45,396 nucleotides of DNA from a virus: positions 1-45,396 of the IMG/VR virus record IMGVR_UViG_3300017786_002104. One strand, given 5' to 3'. The notes below the pieces were generated by a model. It saw only the letters and a program-made list of their open reading frames with translations. It made no database searches and had not been told where the DNA came from. The position numbers were made by a program, and so were the translations under genes. Below, piece after piece: positions 7,673-15,467 of the stretch (positions are counted from its first letter, which is position 1; the number at the start of each line of letters is the position of its first letter).

Positions 7673-8260
7673 TCATGTAATTAGTCTATAAATACCATGC
7701 CAATTAGGAACGTTTGTTACGTCGTGGTGAAAAAAGTCCTTACTGTGGTTAGATGTTAATAGATATGCGTCTAAACCCATCTCTGCACCAAGTTGGGCAT
7801 TCTCTGGCTTATCTTCCACCCAGATACAACCACTGTCACGATATGGCTCAAGAGCATCATGCTTTTCAGCACCGCAAGGCAAGCAGATTATTTCTTCAAA
7901 AATCTTTCGACCAAACACGGCTTCGAGGTTCTTCTTGCGAAGTTTACCTGCATAAATGTCATCTGATAGAGATGTAATTACATGGAATACATAACCATGA
8001 TCTTGATTTAGTTTTCGAACATACTTAACGGAGTCACGAAATGGTGTTAACCACCCAATAGCCGCAGACTGATTAAAATACTCAATCATCTCATGTGCTT
8101 TCTCTGGTGTGATACCAAACGTAGCACCCATACAGTAAGTCGAGATGGTTGGGTCTACTGGCTTATAGCCTTGCGTATCCATCCATCTAAAGAAGCTGTA
8201 CGTCCATTCTAATAGCACACCATCGCAGTCTACCATTATCACTTTTTCATTCATCATCAT
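7673..8260 (-). CDS. HAD-superfamily phosphatase (5'(3')-nucleotidase-like)
   Basis: 195 aa. The N-terminal motif VDCDGVLLEW carries the catalytic Asp pair, followed by HVITSLSDD (motif II) and CIWVEDKPENAQLGAEMG (motif IV). The layout resembles phage 5'-nucleotidase-like HAD enzymes that dephosphorylate nucleotides or small sugar phosphates. It lies among nucleic-acid genes, so nucleotide turnover is reasonable. Three successive Met codons make the exact start uncertain by a few residues. Confidence 0.82.
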   Translation of the reverse strand: MMMNEKVIMVDCDGVLLEWTYSFFRWMDTQGYKPVDPTISTYCMGATFGITPEKAHEMIEYFNQSAAIGWLTPFRDSVKYVRKLNQDHGYVFHVITSLSDDIYAGKLRKKNLEAVFGRKIFEEIICLPCGAEKHDALEPYRDSGCIWVEDKPENAQLGAEMGLDAYLLTSNHSKDFFHHDVTNVPNWHGIYRLIT

Positions 8261-8274
8261 AATATAAAACTTTC

Positions 8275-8439
8275 TTAATCGTCTTTTTTAACAGACAAGT
8301 TTGCTTGTTTCTCATCACGCTTCATGCGCTTTCTGTCACGTCGTTGTTTCATTCTGTGTTCTTTATCATGAACATCATCGTCACCTGATCCCCATTCTTC
8401 ATCGTAATATTCACGGAATTTCTTAAAACTTTTAGCCAT
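8275..8439 (-). CDS. Small highly charged protein, 54 aa
   Basis: A 54-residue frame between the HAD gene and the next CDS. It starts MAKSFKKFREYYDEEWGSGD, with an acidic middle and then a strongly basic run (KQRRDRKRMKRDEKQ). It fills an otherwise empty 180-base gap in a genome that has almost no gaps. It could bind nucleic acid; no family is recognised. Confidence 0.65.
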   Translation of the reverse strand: MAKSFKKFREYYDEEWGSGDDDVHDKEHRMKQRRDRKRMKRDEKQANLSVKKDD

Positions 8440-8444
8440 TTATT

Positions 8445-8873
8445 TTACTCTTCGATTAATTCTGGAAATGCTTCCATTACAGTTTTCTTTGTAAGTCCTT
8501 TTACAGACTTGTGCGATATCATATGGTTTGCCAATAAATCAGCATCTTCATTATCAATGTCTTCTAAAAGACTGATGAACAGTTGTTCACGCTTAATTGG
8601 TTTCAATGTGTCGTAACCACCACCCTCAACGAAAATCCTCAGTCTACGTGCCTCTTGAAATAAAAGTGCTTTAGCTTCATCTTCGTATTCATTATATTTC
8701 CATGGTGGGGCTGTGTCTGGTATTAAAAACTTTACCCCTACATCATATATATTCTTTAAGACAACTCGCAAAGGTTGACTGTCATTTTCTTTGAGCCAAG
8801 CAACCTTTTCGCTCTTAGAGCCAAGTGTTTGTACGTGATTTACGATTTCTGAAATAGATCGTCTTACTGCCAT
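8445..8873 (-). CDS. Conserved T4-like phage protein (DUF6433-like)
   Basis: 142-aa soluble protein of a type I associate with marine T4-like phages next to RNase H, with a conserved look in the stretch around LIPDTAPPWKYNEYEDEA. No catalytic motif is visible. The gene starts 1 base after the stop of rnh, so the two are translated together and may share a role at the replication fork. The family name is from memory. Confidence 0.7.
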   Translation of the reverse strand: MAVRRSISEIVNHVQTLGSKSEKVAWLKENDSQPLRVVLKNIYDVGVKFLIPDTAPPWKYNEYEDEAKALLFQEARRLRIFVEGGGYDTLKPIKREQLFISLLEDIDNEDADLLANHMISHKSVKGLTKKTVMEAFPELIEE

Positions 8874-8874
8874 A

Positions 8875-9735
8875 TTAAAAATCCTGTATGTCTGAAACTA
8901 AGTTCTTTAGTATTTTAGTTATAAAAAAGTTAAACAAATGTTGACGTCCAACTGTTTCTTCTTGGTTAAATTCGTTTATGATCATATCTTTATAATCTTG
9001 TGGAACTTGTTCCAAGTCGATCATCTGTTTATTACGATTATATCTTGCAAGAGTTTCATCGTCCATATTCTCAGTAGTACCTCTATACAAACCCATACGC
9101 TTCTGCGTCATAGGCTTCTGACGTTCTCCTACAGCTAAGCAATTGTCAGCCGATAGGATATTAGGTACGCCATCACCGCTATCTCCCTTGATGATATGTT
9201 CTTCAAGGAACTGTGATGGGTTCTTATCACTTAACCAACGCTTACGGATAGGATCGTACTGATCAACGTTTGCGTATGTCTGTAACTGAATGAAGTCTTT
9301 ATCAGCCGACAGAATTAAGTATTTTTCAGCACCTGTATTCATTGTCGTGCCTTCTTTGTGTATAATAGTACCAATAATATCGTCTGCTTCACAATGATCA
9401 ATATGAATGACCTTGTATGGGAAGAACTCACGCATTTCATCACGAATGACGTTCATTGTGTTAAACACTGCACCCCAATCAAGATCAGATTTATCTCGTG
9501 TCTTTTTGCGGTTAGCTTTGTAGTATGGATACGCTTCACGTCTCCATGTATTCTTTCCGTCAGCACAAATGATTATTTCACCATAGTCTTTGTGAAACTT
9601 CTTTCTATTCATTCTGACAGAGTTCAAGAACATGTGACGAATGACGTTTTCATCAATGTCAATGTTCGTATGATTACCTATGCTCGAAAATAGCGAGGCT
9701 AAGATAACCTGATTAAAGTCCATTAGGATTGCCAT
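8875..9735 (-). CDS. rnh: RNase H, T4 type (5'-3' exonuclease)
   Basis: 286-aa homologue of T4 RNase H, a flap-endonuclease-family enzyme that removes RNA primers and adjacent DNA from lagging-strand fragments. The N-terminal MAILMDFNQVILASLF holds the first metal-binding Asp. Acidic clusters in HIDHCEADDIIGT and SADKDFIQLQ supply further metal ligands, and KGDSGDGVPN is the conserved loop after them. It is driven by the promoter at 9766-9794. Complete in length against T4 (305 aa). Confidence 0.92.
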   Translation of the reverse strand: MAILMDFNQVILASLFSSIGNHTNIDIDENVIRHMFLNSVRMNRKKFHKDYGEIIICADGKNTWRREAYPYYKANRKKTRDKSDLDWGAVFNTMNVIRDEMREFFPYKVIHIDHCEADDIIGTIIHKEGTTMNTGAEKYLILSADKDFIQLQTYANVDQYDPIRKRWLSDKNPSQFLEEHIIKGDSGDGVPNILSADNCLAVGERQKPMTQKRMGLYRGTTENMDDETLARYNRNKQMIDLEQVPQDYKDMIINEFNQEETVGRQHLFNFFITKILKNLVSDIQDF

Positions 9736-9765
9736 AATATTTCTCTTTATTTAGTTGTATAGACC

Positions 9766-9794
9766 ATTTTAGTCTATATCTTCCTCATTGTCAA
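9766..9794 (-). promoter_or_regulatory. Sigma-70 promoter for rnh, minus strand
   Basis: Minus-strand TTGACA (9789-9794), 17-base spacer, TAAAAT (9766-9771). The promoter is embedded in the last codons of the 118-aa gene at 9769-10125 and its start site would be about 25 bases before the rnh ATG. Confidence 0.65.
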
Positions 9795-10125
9795 GTGTTT
9801 TATCAATTATATCTACGTGAAAGTCTTCAATGTTAAACGCATCACGAGCAAATTGCTGTAATGGATGCTCTATACCTTGAGTCTGTAGATGTAATGATTT
9901 TATTGTTTCTAAAATAAGAACTAGTGCTGGAAAAAATTCATCTGGGTCTTCACTGAAGTTACAACCACTTCTAATAAGTTCTGTGAGTACGGTTTGCCAA
10001 ATTACTTCTGATACTTGTTCAGAAAGACCAAATCTAAAATCGGTAATTTGGTTTTCAAGATCGTCCTCAGAGGTGGGTGGTGTACCCATCCTCTTCATTT
10101 TAGGGAATTCAATTATATCAGCCAT
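9769..10125 (-). CDS. Hypothetical protein, 118 aa
   Basis: Starts MADIIEFPKMKRMGTPPTSE, with a helical body and an acidic C-terminus. No known family. The ATG overlaps the glycosyltransferase stop by 8 bases and its own end contains the rnh promoter, so part of its acidic C-terminus may be shaped by that overlap. Soluble, no signal peptide. Confidence 0.7.
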   Translation of the reverse strand: MADIIEFPKMKRMGTPPTSEDDLENQITDFRFGLSEQVSEVIWQTVLTELIRSGCNFSEDPDEFFPALVLILETIKSLHLQTQGIEHPLQQFARDAFNIEDFHVDIIDKTLDNEEDID

Positions 10126-11077
10126 TCGCTCTCAATTCTAGTAAAAGTTTTGTCCAATTACTTTTGAAAATATCAATGTTATGTGGGTATAACTGACACC
10201 TATCAGTATTCGTCATCTTATGAATAAAGTCAGGGTCATTCTTTTGAATATCCAATACTTGTTTAGCATAAGCATAAGCAATATTAGCATGTGCAGACTT
10301 ATCTTCATTGTAGTTATACTGAATTGTAGCATTTGCGCTTGTTTCGCTTAAAGCACCAAGATTAGGGTGAATACATAGAACACCACAACGAATGGCTTCG
10401 ATCATTGCAATACAAGATGTTTCTTGCCAAATACATGGATACAAGAAGATGTGAGATTGCTTGAGCGCTTCCAAAACAGTACCATTAGGCTGTGCGCCAT
10501 GGTATGTAATGTGTGGGTGATCAGTCAATTCCATGAACGTTTCACGGTATGGTTCGTCTCTTTGTTCCCACCCATAGATGGAAAAAGATGAGAAGACATC
10601 TAAGTGGATATTGTCATGTACCTTAGTCAGTGCGTCAAATACTGGATAGAGCAATTCTAAGCCCCTGTGAGGCGTTGTATGGTAAATAAACCGAATTTGT
10701 TCAGTAGATTTCTTACGTGGCTCATATGTCGTTTCTATGGCGTTCTGAATGATAGAACACTTAGAGAAAGGAATGCCATACATAGCATTGTATTGGTCAC
10801 GTTGCCATTGAGAAACAAAAACAAAATGGTCAAACTGTTTCCATTTTTCGTTGCGTAAAATAGTATTTTCTGGGTCTTGAGCCAAGTCATGGCAATATAG
10901 AATATTCTTATTAACATCTGCTGGTACATGTCTTGGTCTTGAGAAGTGAATAGCAACATCACTTAATAGTTCAGAGTCCACGTTGTCTATCAGACGCTTA
11001 CGCATCATTTCTGTACCACCATTTGCGTTTTTGGATTGTTCGCTCTCGACAACATTTCCTTTATGAATCATGCTCAT
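10118..11077 (-). CDS. Glycosyltransferase, GT4 (GT-B) family
   Basis: 319 aa. A GGTE loop occurs near residue 20, NILYCHDLAQDP and FVFVSQWQRDQY in the N-terminal half, RFIYHTTPHRGLELLYP at the start of the second domain, and IFLYPCIWQETSCIAMIEAIRCGV as the nucleotide-sugar-binding E-x7-E region. This is the GT-B layout of group 1 glycosyltransferases. The sugar donor and acceptor are unknown; phage glycan decoration or host surface modification fits. A GGAG precedes the ATG. Confidence 0.87.
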   Translation of the reverse strand: MSMIHKGNVVESEQSKNANGGTEMMRKRLIDNVDSELLSDVAIHFSRPRHVPADVNKNILYCHDLAQDPENTILRNEKWKQFDHFVFVSQWQRDQYNAMYGIPFSKCSIIQNAIETTYEPRKKSTEQIRFIYHTTPHRGLELLYPVFDALTKVHDNIHLDVFSSFSIYGWEQRDEPYRETFMELTDHPHITYHGAQPNGTVLEALKQSHIFLYPCIWQETSCIAMIEAIRCGVLCIHPNLGALSETSANATIQYNYNEDKSAHANIAYAYAKQVLDIQKNDPDFIHKMTNTDRCQLYPHNIDIFKSNWTKLLLELRANG

Positions 11078-11092
11078 TATTAATTCTCCGAA

Positions 11093-11365
11093 TTACAATA
11101 GTTTAAAATCAGTTACAGAATCCCAACGAAATGAACGCCAACCTGGAGCATTCACATCATACACCACGCAAACTTCTTCGTTTACGGCGCGAACTTTTTT
11201 CTGTGTAAGGGGTTCGTCTTTTTTGGCTGCTGGAAGTACGCTTTCCATGAGTGTACATTGCATTACACGCATATCACCATTTTTCTTGGTGAAGGTTACT
11301 TCGCAAGTTCTTTCTTTTAAGTTGGCAATGATACCATCTTTATAAGCTTGTCTAACTGTTTCCAT
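11093..11365 (-). CDS. DUF2693 / WYL_2-like Sm-fold protein
   Basis: 90 aa, pattern of short beta strands: an N-terminal KERTCEVTFTKKNGDMRVM, a middle KKVRAVNEEVCVVYDVNAPG and a final WRSFRWDSVTDFKLL. This matches the small phage proteins called DUF2693, predicted to fold as an SH3/Sm-like barrel. It may bind nucleic acid or a protein partner. A CATAAATA late-like element is 28 bases upstream. Confidence 0.7.
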   Translation of the reverse strand: METVRQAYKDGIIANLKERTCEVTFTKKNGDMRVMQCTLMESVLPAAKKDEPLTQKKVRAVNEEVCVVYDVNAPGWRSFRWDSVTDFKLL

Positions 11366-11392
11366 AATGTATCTTTCTTTTGTTCAGTCAAT

Positions 11393-11400
11393 TATTTATG
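11393..11400 (-). promoter_or_regulatory. Late-like promoter variant CATAAATA
   Basis: Minus-strand CATAAATA, one base from the T4 late consensus, 28 bases before the 11093-11365 gene. The same variant recurs at 12746-12753 in the same position relative to a gene. Moderate support only. Confidence 0.4.
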
Positions 11401-11644
11401 CCTCAAACACTACCAATTTTAAGTCTATGGTTAAAACTTTAAAAACTACTTCTGATGCGTCTTTAAGTGGGTCTATTCGTAAATTAGCAATAAACCTATC
11501 CACAAACTGCAATTCTTTGTCGTGTTGTGCCGCTATTTCTAGTCCTTCAAAAAATGTTTCGACATCATAAGGGTTCTCATAGAATGTCGATGTAAAAAGC
11601 TTTGCCTTTGGTTTGGCGTTACGCTCTTTCTTTGATTTTGACAT
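11396..11644 (-). CDS. Hypothetical protein, 82 aa
   Basis: The basic N-terminus (MSKSKKERNAKPKAKLF) is followed by an alpha/beta body with no known motif. The ATG at 11644 has GAGG 8 bases upstream and is used instead of a longer frame. It overlaps the end of the dNMP kinase gene by 26 bases. Function unknown. Confidence 0.68.
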   Translation of the reverse strand: MSKSKKERNAKPKAKLFTSTFYENPYDVETFFEGLEIAAQHDKELQFVDRFIANLRIDPLKDASEVVFKVLTIDLKLVVFEA

Positions 11645-12254
11645 TTGTTTCCTCTTCATATATACAACTTAGTGCGTTATTTAATTCAGCAACAGTTCCA
11701 TTATTGTGTATTCTGTACGTCCTTATATTAAACTTGTGATCTAGTATGTATTTATTGTCAATATCTGTTTTGTGAGAATTAACATATTCTCCTACTATTT
11801 TACCATCAAAATACCTACGACTATCTATGGAATAGTCACAGCCATCTCTTGTAAGTTGCACAAGAACGAAATTGTCTGAACCGATTTTATTTATAATTGG
11901 AAACAGTTCGTGAACAAAACCACCATCAGATATTACATAATTGTTTTTTGGGTCTACTTCTTCTGCAACCTTCTTACCAAAGTAATCAAGACCTTTGCGA
12001 GGTTTTATCACTTTTTCTGATGTGTATATCATAGCCTCACGGCGTGACATGCCATCAAGATGCGCGGAAGGACTTTCTTTTACAGTTCGATTATCATAGT
12101 CTTGCATGAACCATTCTTCACTAACGTCGAAATGTTTGAAAGTTTCTTTGAATAGTTGATATTTAAAAGATAGGTGTTTGAACCCTTTAGCTTTAAAATA
12201 ATCAGCCGCGCAATCTTTTCCAGATGCTGGAGGTCCGTTAAATAGTATAATCAT
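11619..12254 (-). CDS. Deoxynucleoside monophosphate kinase (gp1-like)
   Basis: 211-aa P-loop kinase resembling T4 gene 1 dNMP kinase, which phosphorylates deoxynucleoside monophosphates for DNA synthesis. The Walker A region is ILFNGPPASGKDCAA at the N-terminus. A lid/substrate region HLDGMSRREAMIY and GLDYFGKKVAEEV follow, as in the phage family. It complements the thymidylate synthase, ribonucleotide reductase and dihydrofolate reductase genes at 24680-29143. It is the first gene after the promoter at 12290-12318. Confidence 0.85.
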   Translation of the reverse strand: MIILFNGPPASGKDCAADYFKAKGFKHLSFKYQLFKETFKHFDVSEEWFMQDYDNRTVKESPSAHLDGMSRREAMIYTSEKVIKPRKGLDYFGKKVAEEVDPKNNYVISDGGFVHELFPIINKIGSDNFVLVQLTRDGCDYSIDSRRYFDGKIVGEYVNSHKTDIDNKYILDHKFNIRTYRIHNNGTVAELNNALSCIYEEETNVKIKERA

Positions 12255-12289
12255 TATAAATTCGTCACTTTCTATTTTATATTTCTATT

Positions 12290-12318
12290 AGGATACACTA
12301 TTCTATCAGAAATGTCAA
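12290..12318 (-). promoter_or_regulatory. Sigma-70 promoter, minus strand
   Basis: Minus-strand TTGACA (12313-12318), 17-base spacer, TATCCT (12290-12295), inside the last codons of the GIY-YIG gene. It drives the dNMP kinase gene about 30 bases downstream of the predicted start site. Confidence 0.6.
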
Positions 12319-12720
12319 GTCTTTTACATGGCTTCGATGAATTTTGCAGTTGATTATGCCATTGTAATAATCATCACGTAACAGTACATCATGTTCAAAC
12401 TGATACTTAGCCTCAAGGTAGCCAAGTTCCCCTTTCTTCATACATAAGGTTAGTATCTCCCTGTGGAAGTTATCAGCGCCTTTTTCTTCAAGCATTTCTT
12501 TTACTGCATCAGATGAACCGTAATAGGTTCTCCAATCCGACTCTTTTATAACAGTACGCCTACGCTTATATCCTTTTAGAGGGGGAAGCTTACGAACAGA
12601 CTTCAACAGTTTCTTTCCAACGTATTTCATTCCGTTAGATTTGTCTGTGATTAGATACACGAAACCAATGTATTCTCCAATCATTTCAGAAGTGAATTCC
12701 TCACCCTTGTAATACCACAT
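12298..12720 (-). CDS. GIY-YIG-family nuclease, putative
   Basis: 140 aa. An N-terminal GFVYLITDKSNGMKYVGKK matches the GIY-YIG signature (here F-V-Y and Y-V-G), and DWRTYYGSSDAVKEML plus a Glu in LGYLEAKYQFEH could supply the rest of the active site. It may be a free-standing endonuclease, homing-like or used in host DNA degradation. There is no intron or interrupted gene beside it. A GGAG ribosome site precedes the ATG. Confidence 0.75.
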   Translation of the reverse strand: MWYYKGEEFTSEMIGEYIGFVYLITDKSNGMKYVGKKLLKSVRKLPPLKGYKRRRTVIKESDWRTYYGSSDAVKEMLEEKGADNFHREILTLCMKKGELGYLEAKYQFEHDVLLRDDYYNGIINCKIHRSHVKDLTFLIE

Positions 12721-12745
12721 AATAAATCTCCATAAGCTATGAAGT

Positions 12746-12753
12746 TATTTATG
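12746..12753 (-). promoter_or_regulatory. Late-like promoter variant CATAAATA
   Basis: Minus-strand CATAAATA 26 bases upstream of the GIY-YIG nuclease ATG, overlapping the end of the 69-aa gene. Same variant and spacing as at 11393-11400. Confidence 0.4.
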
Positions 12754-12958
12754 TTGGTTCGATAACCCTTGGAATGCAGATTGCTTGAGTACCTTTAGGG
12801 AAAGAACCCATAACACCACTAAACTCAAAACCAAGACTAGATCGTGCTTGAAAGCACTCTATCATAGTGTCATAAGTCCAATAGCCCTCTACTGTAGGTT
12901 CGTGGTACGATCCATTAAACATAAGGTTTATAAAAACTAGTGTCCATACCTCAGTCAA
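12749..12958 (-). CDS. Hypothetical protein, 69 aa, TTG start
   Basis: Short protein with a hydrophobic N-terminus (VWTLVFINLMF) that could be a signal or anchor, followed by a polar region with two cysteines (IECFQ and AICIP). The first codon is TTG, supported by AGGAG 8 bases upstream and overlap with the preceding stop. No family recognised; possibly exported. Confidence 0.6.
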   Translation of the reverse strand: MTEVWTLVFINLMFNGSYHEPTVEGYWTYDTMIECFQARSSLGFEFSGVMGSFPKGTQAICIPRVIEPT

Positions 12959-13145
12959 TACAAATCTCCTCTTCGTCTTCGAATGTCACCATTACTTTCA
13001 AAGTTCGATTATCATCTTGCAACGAAAGCCATACACGTTCAACATTATGTTTAGCATACGACCTTCCGTTGTTATCAATTACTTCAACTCTAGTAATAGG
13101 ATATTCGAAATGAATTTGATCTGGTTGTTTATTAAACTCAGTCAT
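12951..13145 (-). CDS. Hypothetical protein, 64 aa
   Basis: Beta-rich small protein (RVEVIDNNGRSY, TLKVMVTFEDEEE) with an acidic end. The ATG at 13145 is used; the longer frame starts with TTG and has no better ribosome site. It overlaps both neighbours by 8 bases. Function unknown. Confidence 0.62.
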   Translation of the reverse strand: MTEFNKQPDQIHFEYPITRVEVIDNNGRSYAKHNVERVWLSLQDDNRTLKVMVTFEDEEEICID

Positions 13146-13374
13146 AACCACGCCCAACAACCTTGTCTACGTCTTCATCGTCTACCCATTCATATGTATA
13201 CCATATCCTCACGTATTGATTGAAGTCTTCACCAAAGTTACCCAACTCAGCCATTGGATAACCTTCCGATACTAACCAAAGATTTAAACTCCATGGTTCT
13301 GGAAGTGGGTTTGGTAGTGCCTTTGGAAATCCATATGCCCACCCTTTAGGTGGATCAACCCAAGTCGTTTTCAT
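13138..13374 (-). CDS. Hypothetical protein, 78 aa
   Basis: Trp- and Pro-rich acidic protein (WVDPPKGWAYGFPKALPNPL). No known domain. A strong AGGAG ribosome site precedes the ATG, and the gene leads a run of three overlapping small genes. Confidence 0.65.
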   Translation of the reverse strand: MKTTWVDPPKGWAYGFPKALPNPLPEPWSLNLWLVSEGYPMAELGNFGEDFNQYVRIWYTYEWVDDEDVDKVVGRGYD

Positions 13375-13385
13375 AATATATCTCC

Positions 13386-13640
13386 TTATAGTTTTCCATC
13401 ACCAAATCCACCAGAGGTATCCTCTAGTTCTTTGGCTAGTTCATTGTACCCACCTATGAGTTTTCCATAGCGGAATATTTGTGGTACTGTCCTATACCCT
13501 TCGGTAAGCAAATTGTCAAGTTCGCTCTTGTACATTTCATATTCAATGTTTTTGTATTCGTATTCTAGCCCCATGCGTTCGCATAGTTTCTTGGCTCTAA
13601 GACAAAAAGCACATGTTGTAGTCCCATAGATATTAATCAT
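13386..13640 (-). CDS. Glutaredoxin
   Basis: Thioredoxin-fold protein of about 84 aa with the redox motif C-A-F-C (TTTCAFCLRAKKLCERMG) and the cis-Pro loop YRTVPQIFRYGKLIGGYNEL. Glutaredoxins reduce ribonucleotide reductase and other disulfides using glutathione; the NrdA encoded at 24680-26365 ends in a CAAC pair that such a protein could reduce. The ATG at 13640 has GGGA 7 bases upstream; an ATG at 13646 is the alternative. Confidence 0.88.
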   Translation of the reverse strand: MINIYGTTTCAFCLRAKKLCERMGLEYEYKNIEYEMYKSELDNLLTEGYRTVPQIFRYGKLIGGYNELAKELEDTSGGFGDGKL

Positions 13641-13866
13641 TTTCATTTCCCATCAAATAAGCACCTTCTGGCAGATGCATTGCCGCTGTCATTTCATTAA
13701 ACTGCTCTGGTGACATCTCAATAAGAGAATAATCACTTCCGTCTTGGCTCCATTGGCGAATGTACACAATATCATCGTATATTAGAAATTGTACGTCTTC
13801 GTGGTTCCCTGTAGAATCTAGTATGGTTAGTGCGGTTTCATCCCAATCCATTTCTATCGTAAACAT
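13633..13866 (-). CDS. Hypothetical protein, 77 aa
   Basis: Acidic, beta-rich small protein (FTIEMDWDETALTILDSTGN, ending in YLMGNEND). No family recognised. It overlaps the glutaredoxin start by a few bases and follows the phosphomannomutase-like gene after 3 bases. Confidence 0.65.
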   Translation of the reverse strand: MFTIEMDWDETALTILDSTGNHEDVQFLIYDDIVYIRQWSQDGSDYSLIEMSPEQFNEMTAAMHLPEGAYLMGNEND

Positions 13867-13869
13867 TTT

Positions 13870-14577
13870 TCATTCTCCTAATTCTCTAAGCTTATCCCAA
13901 GTGTCCTTCCAATCTGAGACTGTGAAGTTCTTACCATATTTATTAGCAATTTTTAAAGCGTAATCGTTACCACCTTCGTCCATTGCATCACCAAAGAAAT
14001 AGACCATATCACCATCAAAATCTTTCAGAATTTGCGATTTGTCTGCACCCTTTGGAGCTATATCTAATCCAGTCTCTCCACCAACGTTAGCTTCTAAGTC
14101 TGGAAACATCATGTTAAATGCGTTTGCTATGTTAGAACGTTCATTAGTTTCTCTGTCCCATAAGATGTATTTAGCACGATTATCTTTAGTGGCATTTCTG
14201 CCAACCACACTAAAGTTTATACACCCAGGACGTTCTTCAATATGCTTACCTGTACGCAAACCAAAACCACTCTCGTATTCACAGCTAATAAGAAATGTTC
14301 TTGCTAGGTCTGGTAACTTCCATTTGTTTCTTCTGACGTTTTGGTCACGCTCATATACATCGTTTCCAGAACAATTATACACTCTCTTACAAGTGTCATA
14401 GATATATGCACCAACTTGTTCTACAGTCTTTTGTCTGTCACTACCAGTAACTAAGTACACACTTTCTTTTTGGCAAAATTTACTAAACCAAACAGCAAAG
14501 TGTTTGTTCATCTTTCCTCTACTAGGCGTCAATGTACCATCAACATCAAAAACGTATTTAATCTTCATCTGCTTCAT
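13870..14577 (-). CDS. Phosphomannomutase-like HAD hydrolase (eukaryotic PMM type)
   Basis: 235-aa HAD-IIB protein resembling the PMM1/PMM2 family. The matching motifs are FDVDGTLTPSRG, ERPGCINFSVVGRNAT where PMM has a GMLNVSPIGR-like loop, VGGETGLDIAPKGADKSQIL, and FFGDAMDEGGNDYAL. PMM interconverts mannose-6-P and mannose-1-P on the way to GDP-mannose. The ATG at 14577 is preceded by GAGGG at a good distance and replaces a longer frame. Neighbours are sugar and glycan genes. A general sugar phosphatase role is the alternative. Confidence 0.8.
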   Translation of the reverse strand: MKQMKIKYVFDVDGTLTPSRGKMNKHFAVWFSKFCQKESVYLVTGSDRQKTVEQVGAYIYDTCKRVYNCSGNDVYERDQNVRRNKWKLPDLARTFLISCEYESGFGLRTGKHIEERPGCINFSVVGRNATKDNRAKYILWDRETNERSNIANAFNMMFPDLEANVGGETGLDIAPKGADKSQILKDFDGDMVYFFGDAMDEGGNDYALKIANKYGKNFTVSDWKDTWDKLRELGE

Positions 14578-14686
14578 AAATGAATCCCTCACTTTTATCA
14601 ACCTCTATTTCTTGTTTCTTAAACTTCATCTTCCAGATCATAAACCTAAATTTTGTTTTAAGAATAAGCTTTTGAATACTGTTCAT
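14558..14686 (-). CDS. Small basic protein, 42 aa
   Basis: 42-residue frame, basic N-terminal half (KLILKTKFRFMIWKMKFKKQ) and acidic end. It has AAGGA 7 bases before its ATG, overlaps the end of the SGNH gene and the start of the PMM-like gene, and so fills a gap in a coupled run. Function unknown. Confidence 0.5.
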   Translation of the reverse strand: MNSIQKLILKTKFRFMIWKMKFKKQEIEVDKSEGFIYEADED

Positions 14687-15467
14687 AATATTTCCTTGCT
14701 ATTAATTCATGTCCTTCTGCGTTTGGATGCGAATCTAAATCACTTATTTCTTTTCCTTTAATTTTATCATTAAGCAAAAAACCATGTAAGCTTTTTAGAA
14801 AGGGGTATCCTACATAATGCTTTTTGTCTAAATCGTATAGTGCGTTTATTCTACCATAAGCTATATGCCATTCTACTTCAGTCCAAGGTATTTCACTATC
14901 AAAAGAGTTTTCAACTTGCCGATACTTTTCTAAAGATATATTCCCACAAAGCGGAGCCATTATAAATTTGATATTAAGTGCCTTACACAATTCTTGTATT
15001 TGCCACATTTGTTTAAACCAATATATTACCTGTTCTGTGTACAAGTTAGTGTGATCTTTAAAAGTTCTATTAACAAGAAACTCTCCATACAAATGTTTAA
15101 ACAACGGGATAACTGCTTTGGTCTGTTTTGTGAATTTTTCATAATTCTCTGGGCGGTATAAAGAAGTCATTGGATTAAAACGATATATGTCTAATAAACC
15201 AAATCTTTGTATTTCAGTCCATCCGACAACAACTAGTTCTATGTTAGTAGGGTCTTTTAAAATATGTTGAATTAATTGCGATGTTATGTAATCGTTGCCA
15301 ACACCACAAAGTCCAATATTTTTAACGTCAAGATCAAGATACTCACCTAATATCTCAGGCCATTTGGGAAAAGAACAATCAAAGTCTTTACCCATAACAG
15401 GCGACCAAAAATTCTTGTCTGTGAAACTACACCCAGCAGCTAAAATATACTTAGAAGACTTTGACAT
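14658..15467 (-). CDS. SGNH/GDSL-like hydrolase
   Basis: 269 aa. The N-terminal block AAGCSFTDKNFWS corresponds to the SGNH nucleophile region (G-x-S). The GVGNDYI segment provides the Gly/Asn blocks, and the C-terminal DSHPNAEGHELIA gives the catalytic D-x-x-H. Such enzymes are often O-acetyl esterases acting on glycans. The ATG at 15467 (MSKSSKYILA) has AAAGGA upstream and overlaps the carbamoyltransferase end by 17 bases. Its place among glycan genes supports a carbohydrate substrate. Confidence 0.75.
   Translation of the reverse strand: MSKSSKYILAAGCSFTDKNFWSPVMGKDFDCSFPKWPEILGEYLDLDVKNIGLCGVGNDYITSQLIQHILKDPTNIELVVVGWTEIQRFGLLDIYRFNPMTSLYRPENYEKFTKQTKAVIPLFKHLYGEFLVNRTFKDHTNLYTEQVIYWFKQMWQIQELCKALNIKFIMAPLCGNISLEKYRQVENSFDSEIPWTEVEWHIAYGRINALYDLDKKHYVGYPFLKSLHGFLLNDKIKGKEISDLDSHPNAEGHELIARKYYEQYSKAYS

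Noticed and set aside
11888-11895. TATAAATA octamer on the minus strand
   Set aside because: It is in the middle of the dNMP kinase coding region with no gene start at the right distance.
12298-12720. GIY-YIG protein as an intron-encoded homing endonuclease
   Set aside because: The neighbouring genes are intact and not interrupted, so there is no sign of an intron or inserted gene.
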